Shown here: positions 44,645-56,600 of the stretch, one piece after another
Layout of the letters: every line of letters begins with the position of its first letter
Position numbering within the stretch: the first letter of the stretch is position 1
NCBI GenBank assembly: GCA_023053575.1
Contig: JAKZAP010000006.1
Coordinates: 20,345,280-20,409,279, forward strand
DNA length: 64,000 nt
DNA from: Branchinecta lynchi
Taxonomy: Eukaryota; Arthropoda; Branchiopoda; Anostraca; Branchinectidae
Direction: 5' to 3'
The notes under the pieces: model-generated
The model's database searches: none
Seen by the model: the letters and a program-made list of their open reading frames with translations, nothing else
What the model was told of the DNA's origin: nothing
Position numbers and translations under genes: made by a program

Positions 44645-45078
44645 CGGAAAATGTGTGTGAACTGACGTTTATGCCAACTGACGTTTATGCCAACTGACGT
44701 TTATGTCAACTGACGTTTATACCAACTGACGCTTATGTGAAGTGACGGTAGGCGAACTGACGGTAGACGAACTGACGTGTAGATGAACTGTCGGATTTTA
44801 GGATTAGGTGAACTGACGTGTAGGTCTACTGACGTTTATGTCAACTGACAGTAGGCGAACTGACGTTTGGTCAACTGACGTGTAGGGCAACTGACGTGTT
44901 GACCAACTGACGCGTTGGTCAACTGACGTGTTGATGAAGTGACGTGTTGATCAACTGACGGATTTTTGGGGGTCAACTGACGTGTAGGCGAACTGTCGGA
45001 AAATGTTGGCGTACTGACGGAATTCTGTGGCGAACTGACGTTTATGTCAACTGACGTGTTGCGGTACTGACGGGACCC
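44645..45078 (-). repeat. CGTCAGTT minisatellite, right arm (inverse)
   Basis: About 27 AACTGACG words alternate with short spacers (TTTATGTC, TGTAGGCG, TGTTGATC). Some words show single-base changes (CTGTCGG, AGTGACG). Confidence 0.8.
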
Positions 45079-47024
45079 CGCTGTTACTGCAATCATGCCC
45101 GGCAATATATTCACCATTCGGCTTCGCCAAAACGCCGCCTAATAGTTGGCTTATCGTATTTATATTTATCTATCGTGGCTTCCTACGTAATCGTTTCTGT
45201 TCCATAATTTAAAGCTCGAATTCTTAGTTGTAAGACTCGGTAAAAAAATTGTATAGATTCGGTAAAATTTTGGCTCTGCACCCCCCCACCGAAAATGCAC
45301 TTGCGACGCCCCTGGTTAAGCCTCTACAATGTATCTATGGCTTATGCTTGTTCTTCCCTCCAAGTCCCATCCAGATCTCTCGACTCAAAGCGTTTCAAGA
45401 GATTTCTCCCCCCCGCCTCCAGCTCCTCACGATGTTATCGGATCCGTTCCAGACTTGAAATTGATCATCTGAGTCACTTGTTCTTGACACTTGACAAGTT
45501 TCATGCACGTCTGATCACCTGTTCCAAAGTTATGCATGTCAATAGAATCTCCCCCATGATCGTCGGATCGGGAAAAGAACTATTTTCAAGTTGACCTGGA
45601 AGAGTACCTAATATGTCTGCCAAGTTTCATGGTCCTAGTACATGTGGAAGTACCCTCTACTGTGATATCCCGATCCCTCGACCCTAAGCATTTCACGACA
45701 TTTCCGGTCCCCCCCCTCTAATCCCCTCTCTTCGGATTCGGTCCAGATTTGAAACTGAAAATCTGAAACACTTGTTCTTCACAATTGTCAAGTTTTATAC
45801 ATGTCCAATTATCCATTCCAGAGTTATGCATGTTTCTAGTTTCCGGATTCCCTCCACCCCCCCCCCCACCCACACCCCCCGCGATAGCAGGATCGGGAAG
45901 TGATTATTTCCATGTTAATCTGGTTGGTTCCCTCATATGCCTGTCAAGCTTTATTGTGCCAGCTTATTTGGAAGCGTTTCACCAGATTTCCGGTTCCTCC
46001 TCCAGCCCCCCCCCCTCAGTGATCGGATCTGGTCCGGATTTGAAACTGAGCATCTGAAGCACTTGTTCTTGATGTATGTCAAGTTTCATGCATGTCTGAT
46101 TACCCGTTCCAAAGTTATGCATGTTACTAGTTTCCGGATTTCCCATCCCTCCACTCCCCCCACGATCGCCGGATGGGGAAAGTGATTATTTCCAAGTTCT
46201 TCTGGTCGGTTCCCTGATGTGCCTGCCAAATTTCATTGTCCTACCTTATGTGGAAGCGTTTCATGAGATTTTCGGTGTCCCCTCCAGCCCCCCCCCCCAA
46301 GTTATCGGTCCAGATTCGAAATTGAGCTTCTGGACCACTTGTTCTTGACATATGTCAAGTTTCATTCATATCTGATTACCCGTACCAAAGTTAGGCATAC
46401 TACTACTTTCCGGATTTCCCATCCCTCCACTCCCCCTCAAGATGGCCGGATCGGGGAAGTGATTATTTCTAAGTTAATCTGGTCAGTTTCCCAATACGCC
46501 TGCCAAGTTTCATCGTTCTAGCTTATGTGGAAGCGTTTCACGAGGTTTTGGGTGCCCCCCCTCCAGCCCCCCCCCCCCACTTATCGGATCTGGTCCGGAT
46601 TCGAAACTGAGCATCTGAATCACTTGTTCTTGAAATATGTCAAGTTTCATGCAAGTCCGATTACCCGTTATAAAGGTATGCATGTTACTAGTTTCCGGAT
46701 TTCCTGTTGCTCCACCCCCCACGATGGCCGGATCGGGGAAGTAAGTGTTTCCATGTTAATCTGGTTCGGTCCCTTATACGCCTGCCAAGTTTCATCGTCC
46801 TAGCTTATGTGGAAGTGCACAAACTAGTAAAACCGGGACAGACCGTAGTTTCCGGATTTCCCATCCCTCCACTCCCCCCACTATGATCGGATCCGGAATA
46901 TGATTATATCCAAGTTAATCTGGTCGGTTCCCTGATATTCCTGCCAAGCGTTTCGCTAGATTTGTTTGACTTGGACTGACCATCTTTAAACTGTAATTTT
47001 TCCCGCATTCGCTTTTCTGTACAT

Positions 47025-47108
47025 CGTCGCATGGCTCAGTGGTAAAATACTGGACTGGCAACACAAAGGGGTCCTGGTTCGATCCCGCGTTCGGGCAGCA
47101 CTTTTTTT
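47025..47108 (+). ncRNA. tRNA-derived sequence (tRNA pseudogene or SINE head)
   Basis: Box A TGGCTCAGTGG (47032-47042) and box B GGTTCGATCCC (47075-47085) of a polymerase III promoter are intact. A seven-base loop CTGGCAA would place anticodon GGC, an Ala type. The anticodon and T stems do not pair properly, so this is not a working tRNA. A T run (TTTTTTT, 47102-47108) could terminate transcription. It sits 14 bp before a family A copy inside family B. Confidence 0.55.
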
Positions 47109-47121
47109 GCTCCCGTTTTAC

Positions 47122-48183
47122 TTTTTGGGATCCCAAAACGTAAGTGGAGGGATACCTATGACATCGCAAAAGTTGTCCGTCTGTCCGTCCGTCTGTAAGC
47201 ACGATAACTCTCCAAGGGAATGAGATATTTTGATGAAACTTGGTGTGAGGATTCGTTGGGTCGTCGGACCAGTCAAGTTCGTAGATGGGCTTTGTAGCCC
47301 TACATTTAGGGGTGGGGGAGGGGTTTCAAATTAAGGGGCAAACAAAATATTTTGAAACAGCTAATGTGATAGTCGATTGTGGGGTAAGAAGACATGGTGA
47401 ACACGATGGTGAAAACCATTTTGTCATCGAACAAGTAGTTCGCCCGGAATCCGGCCCAAACCGGAAAGTTTGTTAAAAGTATGATTAGATGTTCGATTTT
47501 GGGGTAGGAAGACATGCTGAAGACGGTGGTGAAAACCATTTTCTCGACGGACAAGTAGTTCGCCCGGAATCCGGTCCAAACCGGAAAGTTTGTTAAAATT
47601 AAAAGTTTTAGTTGAAGTTGATTAGATGTTCGATTTAGGGCAAGAAAATATGCTGAACACTTGTGTGAAAACAATTTTCTATCCGGACATGTAGTTCGCC
47701 CGGAATCCGGCCAAAACCGGAAAATTGATAGAAGTTAAAGTTTTATTTGTAGTTGATTAGATAACCGATTTAGGGGTAAGGAGAGATGCTGAATCCATGT
47801 GTGGCAATCATATTTTAACCGGACATATAGTTCGACCGGAATCCGGCTGAAGTCGGAAAATTTGTTATAAGTAAAATTTTTATTTGAAGTAGATTAGATG
47901 TTCATTATTGGGGAAAGAAGATACCCTACCCTGTGTTCATTTTTTAGCTTTCTTTTTTTCGCCGGACAATTAGTTCTGGAGTTTGGCCGAAATCGGGAAA
48001 TTGGCGGTAGTGGCAGGAAGTTTTTCTCAGATGTTAGCCATTTGGCCTTAATCTGTTTCTGAATTTTAATTGTAAAAATGTTCAAGGAGTCTGGCGATGA
48101 CTGGATCTGGCTAAGACAAGACCCAGTTGTCTGGATCAGATATTGAATTTTTGGGATCCCATCGAAACCTTTGGTCTTGTTTT
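47122..48183 (+). repeat. Family A element
   Basis: It runs from TTTTTGGGATCCCAAAACGT to CATCGAAACCTTTGGTCTTG then TTTT, with an array TGTCCGTCTGTCCGTCCGTC and about five internal units. Confidence 0.8.
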
Positions 48184-48406
48184 TTACTTTATAGTTTTCG
48201 GACTCCCGGATCCGGGGAAAGTTGGATTGGGGAAGTGATTATTTGTAAGTTGATCTGGTCTGGTCCCTGATATGCCTGTGAAGTTTCATCGTCCTAGCTT
48301 GTCTGGAAGTGCCCAAACTAGCAAAACCTGGACAGACCGACAGACAGACAGACCGACAGAAATTACGATCGCTATATGGCACTTGAGTATGCTCAAGTGC
48401 CATAAA

Positions 48407-48839
48407 AACTGATATTAAGTCACATCACCAAGTGCCAAACTTCCTTCCCACCAATTTGACAAAAATTGATGAAAGTGAGATAACTTTTCGGATACCGCGA
48501 TCAGTTACCACGGTCGGACCGTGAAATCTAAATATCAGATACCACGATAAACGGCCAGAATACCACGATAACTGCACAAACACCTTTTGACCGTGGTATC
48601 AGATGATCAGATACCATGATAACTGCCAAAACGACTTTCGACCGTGGTATCAGATAGCATGGTATCTGCAAAAATGCAACAATTGAGTTTAGTCATGGGA
48701 TAAAACTGATACTGAGAAAACAGCGTTACTGTTACGATGTTCGTTTGTTAAAAATATAAATTAAGTTAAAGATCAGAATAAACAAATGTGAAGTAAAGTG
48801 GACCCAGAATAATTAATCCATGTTTGAGGCAGTCCCCGT
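48407..48839. repeat. Family G repeat and unassigned sequence
   Basis: Multiple inverse GATACCACG/CGTGGTATC words from 48490 to 48690 end at AGCATGGTATCTGCAAAAAT. The rest is unassigned. Confidence 0.5.
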
Positions 48840-50440
48840 GTTCTCGCTGTTTTCCGGACGCGCGCAGTTCTTGATGTACTCTATATGACTAAAGGCGCGT
48901 TCTCGCCGTTCCCCGAACTCCTCGGGGAATCAAAGGGAAGGGCGAGAACAGAGGAGTCACTCCACGCGGACTCCGCGGACAGAAACAGAGAGAACACGAG
49001 GAATGCTTCCAGCGTGGATTTTGGTCGAGAAATAGATATGCAGTTGATGAAATTAGTCTGGAGCCACTTTATTTTTGGTTTTGTTTATTCTGATTATATT
49101 TAATTAATTTTACATTGCACCAACACCAGCAAAAATTGATTCCCCTCCGAATCTGAAAGGGATTCCTTTTTGGGATCCCAAAACGTAAGTTGAGGGATAC
49201 CTATGACATCGTAAAGTTATCCGTCAGTCTGTTAGCACGATAACTCTCGAAGGGGTTGAGATATTTTGATCAAACTTGGCATGAGGACTCTTTAGGTCAA
49301 AGTACAGGTCAAGTTCGAAGATGGGCTATGTAGCTCTATATTTAGGGGTGGGGGAGGGGTTTAAAATTAAGGGGAACAACAAATATTTTTAAAAAGCTAA
49401 TGAAATAGTCTAATGAGGGGTAAGGAAACATGCTGAATCCGAATATGAAATTTATTTTCTCGCCGGACAAATAGTTCACGCGGAATCCGGCGAAAACCGA
49501 AATATCTGTGAAAAGTAATATGAAGTTGATTGGAGGTTCGATTTAGGGGCAAGGAAACCTGCCGAGTCCGAATATGAAAATTATTATCTCGCCGGACAAT
49601 TAGTTCGGCCGGAATCCGGCCAAAACCGGAGAATTTGTTTAAAGTAAAAGTTTTATTTAAACTTGATAAGATGTTCGATTTGCGGGTAAGTAGACATGCT
49701 GAATTCGCATATGACAACCATTTTCTCACCGGACGTATAGATCGCTCGGAATCCGGCTGAAACCGGAAAATTCGTTAAAAGTAAGAGTTTAATTGGAAGT
49801 TGATTTGAGGTTGGATGTAGGGGTAAGGAGACATGCTGAACTCGTTTTTGAGCTTTATTTTTTCGCCGGACAAGTAGTTACGGAATTCCGCCGAAACCGA
49901 AAAATTGGCAGAAGTAAGGCAGGAAGTTTCGATCTGCTTCGTCAAAATAGATATGACTTAAAGGGGTAAACACACATGCTGAATCCATATCTGAACTTGG
50001 TTTTCTCATATGATTAGCTATTTTGACTTAATCTTTTTCTAAATTTTAATAGTAAAAGTGTTCAAGGAGTCTGGCGAAGACTGGATGGCGAAGACAAGAC
50101 CCAATTGTCTGGGTCAAATTTGAACTTTTGGGATCCCATCGAAACCTTTGGTCTTGTTGATGATGGTGATGATAATCAGAGCATTCCCCGTCCGTGGGGA
50201 CTCGTGAGAATACGGGGAGTGAGTCCCGGGGACAAACAAAAACGCTCAAATCAAATCCTGTGTCACTCAATTACTGCGATCTTTGGGCGCAGCTGTGACA
50301 CCGCTTCTGCCTTTCTTCCGCTAGATACCCGGAGAGGCCGGAGATTTTGCATAGTCATCAAGAGTATTCCCCGAGGAATCCTCGGGGAACGGCGAGAGTG
50401 CTCCCTGAACTTTGTGCATTTTGTCATTAAAAGATGAGCC
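48840..50440. repeat. Family F repeat interrupted by a family A element
   Basis: The left part 48840-49166 has CGTTCTCGCCGTTCCCCGAA and CTCCTCGGGGAATC. The right part 50159-50440 has ATCAGAGCATTCCCCG and CCCGGGGACAAACAAAAACG. Comparison with the uninterrupted copy at 36100-36250 shows the family A element was added with nothing lost. Confidence 0.6.
49167..50158 (+). repeat. Family A element nested in family F
   Basis: It runs from TTTTTGGGATCCCAAAACGT to GGGATCCCATCGAAACCTTT then GGTCTTGTT. The empty site is GATTCCTTTTT joined to GATGATGG, a T run without target duplication. Confidence 0.8.
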
Positions 50441-50678
50441 ACTAACCAAAATGTGTAAAGCAGCAAAACAGAAAGGCGTAAAATAAAAGCATGCCAATAT
50501 TTACCGGAATCAAGGGAATCAAATACCTGTCGATTACTGACATTTTTCTTAGTTTCTCTTTTATACTCTTGACGAGCGTAAAACCGTCAACTCACGAAGT
50601 TTTGATTTTTGCACAGCACATGTGTTTGCTTTTTTTTTCAGTCCCCCTGTTTTCGTAGGCTTCTTTAAACCGAAGTGC

Positions 50679-53600
50679 ATGGATAAAGAGCGAGCAGATC
50701 CCGTAGAGGACTACCTGAAGAAGTCTGGTTGTCTAGAAAAACACTATAAGGTCCAGGTGTGTAGTAAGGTGCATTTTATTAGAATTTTAGACTAACAACA
50801 ACCTTTGCCACTTGCACCTGTATGGAAAAAACTTTAGAGTGTGTTCCAGACTTCTAAAATTAGTATCTTTTGGTTAATGTTTCTGCTCCATCCTCACAAA
50901 AAGTTACTACACTGATTGTTCCATCCTTCTCAAATAGTATAGCTGTAACTTGATTGGCTGGATTATCCCTAGGAGAGATATTTTGACGAAAATAGAAAAA
51001 TGTTTTCCAGCATTATGCCAAGAAGTCAAAATGGAACATGCTGACAAAATCTCAAATAGTATAGCTGTAACTTGATGGGCTGGATTATCCCTAGGAGAGA
51101 TATTTTGACGAAAATAGAAAAATGTTTTCCAGCCTTATGCCAAGAAGTCAAAATGATACATGCTGACAAAATACTGGCACCGCCCCTTTGACTTCAGCAA
51201 GAATAAATAAGGGAAGAGTTGAATCGTGTGACGTGGATTTTTTGCGACTCTGTGTAGTGTGGGTGGAGCCTACCCGGAACCTGTTGCGACTACAGAGTAA
51301 TTGTTCTTCTGATCACCATTCTTCGTGCCAAGAAAGTGAGCCGAATTCAAATTATACAGAATGAGGTGGGCCAACATTTTGCCCTTCCCCCTCCAACAAA
51401 TTGCAGTTACCACTAGTTTGAAAGACCAGGTAAGGGGCAAAAGTACAGTGAGATGATAGAAGTTGTGCAATCCTACATACAAGCCCAAGGGCGATGGAAA
51501 TAAAGGTAGAAAAAAACTGATTTTGGACAGAACACTACAGTTCAAGTTTGAAGAAGGAAGGGACATACTTCCAAAACATTCCAAATGTTTGTACTCTGGG
51601 CTTAGAAAGTCAGTTAGAATCTTTCTCAGAACAAGTGAGAATATGGATTTACTTTTTTTTGTCATGCCAAATCACTCATTTAATATCTATGCCTGATCCC
51701 TAGTGATGACAAAAAAACCAACTGTTAATGGTATAGATTATGAAAAATTTAGCCAACTGTCCGAGATAGGGATATGAATTTCACCAAGAATAATAAGTTG
51801 TTATCTTAAATGTAGATGTTTTGAATGATATCTTATTATCAATCTTAATAATCAATTATTAATTCAAAATTAGGAGATACTTCAAGTCAACTACTCGAGA
51901 AAATGGTATGAGCTAAATTTTGTGTAGACAGTATAACTTAAAAACAAAACATAAGAACTCTTTTGAGTAGATTTTATGCCCAAAATTTGGATTTAAAAGA
52001 TGTAAAAACACGATAATAAAAAAAATGATGATGAAAGAACAAAGTGTTGATAGCGTAAATAATGACAAATTTAGCCAGATCTAAAATTCAACTCTCCGAG
52101 ATAATGATATAAATTTTGACCAAGAATAATACGCTGTTCATTTTCCAGCTTGAGCCTGAAGAGGACCCTTGCCAAAAAGAGCCTAAATATAGCAGACTTA
52201 TTCGTTCTGCACCGTCAAGTATGTTATCACAAATAGAGACGTTTTGAAAGATATCTTACAATCAATTATAAATTAAAATTAGGGAATACTGTATAACCAT
52301 CTGTTTTTGGGATCCCAAAACGTAAGTGGAGGGATACCTATGACATAGCAAAAGTTGTCTGTCTGTCCGTCCGTCCGTCTGTAAGCACGATTTGATTACA
52401 GGTTTGTTTCTTTCCCCGAAGTTGAACAAGAGGATTGGAAGCCTGACGAGGACCCTTGCCAAGAAGGGCCGAAATATCGCTTATGAAGAATCTTAGCTGA
52501 CGTATCCGTAGAAAACATTGCTGGAATACACAATAACTCTCCAAGGGAACGAGATATTTTGAGGAAACTTGGTGTGAGGATTCTTTGGGTCGTCGGACCA
52601 GTCAAGTGCTTAGATGGGCTTTGTAGCCCTACATTTAGGGGTGGGGGAGGGGGTTCAAATTAAGGGGCAAACAGAATATTTTGAAACAGCTAATTTGATA
52701 GTCGATTATGGGGTAAAAAACATGTTAAACACGATGGTGAAAACCATTTTGTCATCGGACAAGTAGTTCGCCCGGAATCCGGCCAAAACCGGAAAGTTTG
52801 TTAAAAGTAAAAGTTTTATTTGAAGTTGATTAAATGCTCGATTTAAGGGTAGGAAGACATGCTGAGGACAATGGTGAAAACCATTTTCTCGACGGACAAG
52901 TAGTTCGCCCGGAATCCAGCCCAAACCGGAAAGTTTGTTAAAATTAAAAGTTTTATTTGGAGTTGATTCGATGTTCGATTTAGCGCAAGAAGACATGCTA
53001 AACACTTATGTGAAAAAATTTTATACCTGGACATGTAGTTCCCCCCATAACCGATTTAAGGGTAAGAAGAGATGCTGAATCGGTGTTGGACAATCATATT
53101 TTACCCAGAAATTTAGTTCGACCGGAATCTGGCTGGAGTTGGAAAATTTGTTAGAAGTTAAATTTTTGTTTGAAGTTGATAAGATGTTCATTATTGGGGA
53201 AAGAAGATACCCTGAGCTCGTTTTTGAGCTTTCTTTTTTCACCGGACAAGTATTTCTGGAGTTCGGCCGAAACCAGGAAATTGGCAGAAGTGGCAGGAGT
53301 TTTCGTCAAAACAGATATGACTTATAGGGGTAAACACACATGCTGAATCCATATCTGAACTTGGTTTTCTCAGATGACTAGCTATTTGGCCTTAATCTGT
53401 TTCTGAATTTGAATTGTAAAAATGTTCAAGGAGTCTGGCGCTGACTGGATCTGGCTAAGACAAGACCGAGTTGTCTCAATCAGATACTGAATTTTTGGGA
53501 TCCCATCGAAACCTTTGGTCTTGTTTATAACTACATGAGAAAATGATATGAACTAAATTTTTGTGTAGAGATTACAGCTTAAGAACAAAACGTGATAACT

Positions 53601-56600
53601 GATTAAGTACACTTTGCCAGCTAAATACCTTACATTGTCCAAGCTTAATACCTTTTCTAGAAGGCTAGCAAACACCAAATTTGACTAGGTGAAAGCAAAT
53701 CTGCCTTCACGTAACACCAAGCATAAGTCTCTTTTTTTTGCGATCTTATTTACCGAGAGTGGAGCTTCGCGTGTTGACTCTTGCAGTATTAAGTGTTGCC
53801 TCCAGAACAAAAGTGATGAAGCAGTCAGAAAAGGTGGGAAGTTCAAACAATGCTGAATTCTGAGGATTATATTTTTGGTCAATATTATTATTAGTGAATG
53901 AGGGTTGGGTTGGGTAGGGGGGGGGGGGTTAAAGAAAAAGAAATGATAAGGTTAAGACGAGAAATGTGTGTCATAGTATGTAATAGGTGGTTAAAAGTTG
54001 TGCACTCCCGCACAGGACACGGTTGTGCCCTTCTTGGGAGCGTTCTGTTTGTTGTTTTGTTTAAGGAATGTTGAAATTAAAATGATTATGATTGAATTGT
54101 CTGTTTTCTGGGCGGTGATTTCAGGTGTCTGAAAATGGAAATAGAATTCATGTAGAATCTCAATAGATAGAATATATAAACTGTTATTATAATTTATATA
54201 TTATACAAATGGAAAAGACTTCCAGTCAGATTTGCAATAAGAAGTTTACCCTTCATAAAGATGATGAAGCCCAAAGGAATGCTGCATTTTATGACTAGGG
54301 CAGCAATTAAGCAACTTGAATGCGGAGGCACAGGTCTAACACACATGCATTTAGTTCAGATTCAGTAGGATAGGTATGAACATTAGTCATTTTATTGTGT
54401 TCTTCTCAGGGCCGTAAACCACAAAGACATAGATCTCATCCAAAATGCTTGGATGAGGATTTCTGAAGAATTGAATGTAAATGTTCGAGACTTTTCCCGC
54501 ATTAAGACATCAAGCGAAATATTGTGAAAATGAGTTATTGATGCAGTCTAGTACACTAGCCCCATTTCAGGCACGGTGCTCAAACGTCTAGCACCATGCC
54601 TGGGTGCTAGACGTTCAAGCACTGTACCTTGGATTTCATGTATGGTGCATGGATTTCAGTATACAGTGCATATATCAAAAACACAGTTTCTGTCATCACA
54701 ACTGAGCACCGGCTCGGACACGGCTGAAATTACTACTATGAATTAGAGAAATCAAAGACAATCCTTTATATATTTTTCACAACAAAAACAAAAGGGCTCT
54801 AATGATGATGGAGATGAAAAACCTTACAGCACCCTATCTATTTTCCATGTATTTTCCTTATCTATTCCCCAAGAGCCAATATTCTGGTTGGCTGCTAGGT
54901 AGAACAAGCTGAGGCACAGGACACTTTGCATGCAAGGGAAAGGAAATGAGGTTTTTCACATCTGTCATCAGCCGAGCCCTTTTGTTTTTGTTGTGAAAAA
55001 TATACAAAGGATTGTCTTTGATTTCTCTAATTCATGGTAGTAATTTCAGCCCTGTTCGAGCTGGTGCTCAGTTGTTATGACATAAACTGTGTTTTTGATG
55101 TATGCACTGTACACTGAAATCCATGCACCATACATGAAATCCAAGGTACAGTGCTTGAACGTCTAGCACCCAGGCATGGTGCTAGACGTTTGAGCACCGT
55201 GCCTGAAAAGGGGCTAGTGCACTAGACTGTATTGATGATAGGGATATGGATCTTAGCTCCTGCATCTACTTTAAATTTTTCAAAGCCATACGACAAGCTA
55301 TTCTTCGATCTAACCGCTATGAGAAGATTAAAAAGAGAGCTAAGCGAATGGTCCAGAGAACAAAATGTTAAAAGCACCAACAGTGATAAGGCAATTTTCT
55401 GCTGCGCCCAAAGATCGCAGTGATTGATGGACACAGGATCTGAGTCGTACGGACACGCGTACTCCTTCTTCCTGAGGATCGCTGGCGTGTTTAGGACTTA
55501 AGGCGTACTCTCGCCGTTCCCCTCGGACTCCACTTGAGGAGTCCCCGCGTTTTTGTTTGTCCCGGGGACTCACTCCCCGTATTCTCACGAGTCCTCACGG
55601 ACAGGGAATGCTCTGATTATCATCACCCAAAGTAGGCGCTTTGCAGCCAAAATAGCTGCCTCAGGAAAAAACTCTACAGCGCATTGAGCAATGCTGTAAT
55701 GGCCGATACCCTTTTTGAAATTGTCTTGCAAGAATTTCAAGACAGGGTCGTAGAAAAGCACGGGAGACGACATGGCCAACTGCCAGGTTTTGGATTCCCA
55801 GTATACAACGGTCACTTTTTGACAGTTGAAGCTTGAAACCGGTAATTATGAAACTGAAACGGAGATTGCGACCGTTCAGCTCAACGGTCAGACTAAGACT
55901 GTGCTTTTGTGTTTCCTTTTATGTGTCCGAACCTCGTCTTGCCATTATGGTAGTGGTGTGGGGGAATTAAAGGCGGGTCCTGGACATTTTCTTAAACGCT
56001 TAGGGACCAAATAGGTTGAACGATTGAGATAAACTTGGCAATACTGCACCCATGTGACCTAATTGTATTATTCAGATATCCTTGCCTGATCTAACCTCGG
56101 TGGGCCGAGTTGGTGAGGGTATCACTGATGGGATTTTGAAACTCATAAGTCACTAAATAAAGTGGAGTATTTCCCGGATTTGTAAACAGCCAGATCAACC
56201 CAAAAGGGCAGTTTATGGGTGGGAACAGAGAAATCACTCAAGAACAATTCGAGCAAACAGGTTTGGCGGTGTGGTTGGTTTACCGTCAAGGAGCAGAAAG
56301 GAACGAATAAGTGTTTGGTTAGTTCATTTTCTGATTTACCGACGAGAATATTCCAGTCACCACATCAAAAAGTCTCGTACTGACGAATAGTTCACAAATA
56401 CTGAATTTAACGAAAAGATTTTTGTCCATACCGGATGTAAACAGACCGAAAAAGAGAGTTGCGATTTTACCGACAGGACTTTTTCCAGTCATTGTATCGA
56501 AAAATGAAAACAACAGACATCAGGATCTCGATCTTATCATCGGCTTGATTTCCCGACAAGGCTTTTGCCGGTATCATCTCCGCACTGACAAAAATACTGA

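Larger units (their letters stand above)
37010..45314. mobile_element. 8.3 kb CAGGGGCG fold-back element (family D) with 8-bp target duplication
   Basis: The termini are CAGGGGCGTCGCAAG at the left (37010) and its exact complement at the right (45300-45314). The target duplication GTTAAGCC is at 37002-37009 and 45315-45322. The two arms are imperfect inverse copies. Each has a G/C run and a GATTCGGTAAAATTTT stretch, then an array of CGTCAGTT words, then CAGGGGATTAATAA.AAGAAG with a GCCGACA motif (38526 and complement near 44600). Between the arms lie two family A and two family B copies. I see no transposase, so it is non-autonomous. CAG ends and 8-bp duplication suggest hAT-like mobilisation. 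Confidence 0.8.
36616..48406 (-). repeat. Family B host element containing the 8.3 kb element and an A/SINE insertion
   Basis: The 3' terminus (complement) AACAAGAGCTGAAAGCTCAT is at 36616 and the 5' hairpin ATGGCACTTGAGTATGCTCA then AGTGCCATA ends at 48406. Family B text runs to 37001, resumes at 45323 (ATGTATCTATGGCTTATGCT matches the family) and proceeds with several diverged 280-bp units to about 46955. It resumes once more at about 48190. The gaps are later insertions. C runs of 7-14 nt mark most units. Confidence 0.6.

Noticed and set aside
47025..47100. Functional tRNA-Ala
   Set aside because: The promoter boxes are intact but the anticodon and T stems do not pair, so it is called tRNA-derived only.
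51270..51665. 131-codon - strand frame in the COA4 intron
   Set aside because: No recognisable domain, no splice context, A/T-biased composition. Chance openness cannot be excluded.
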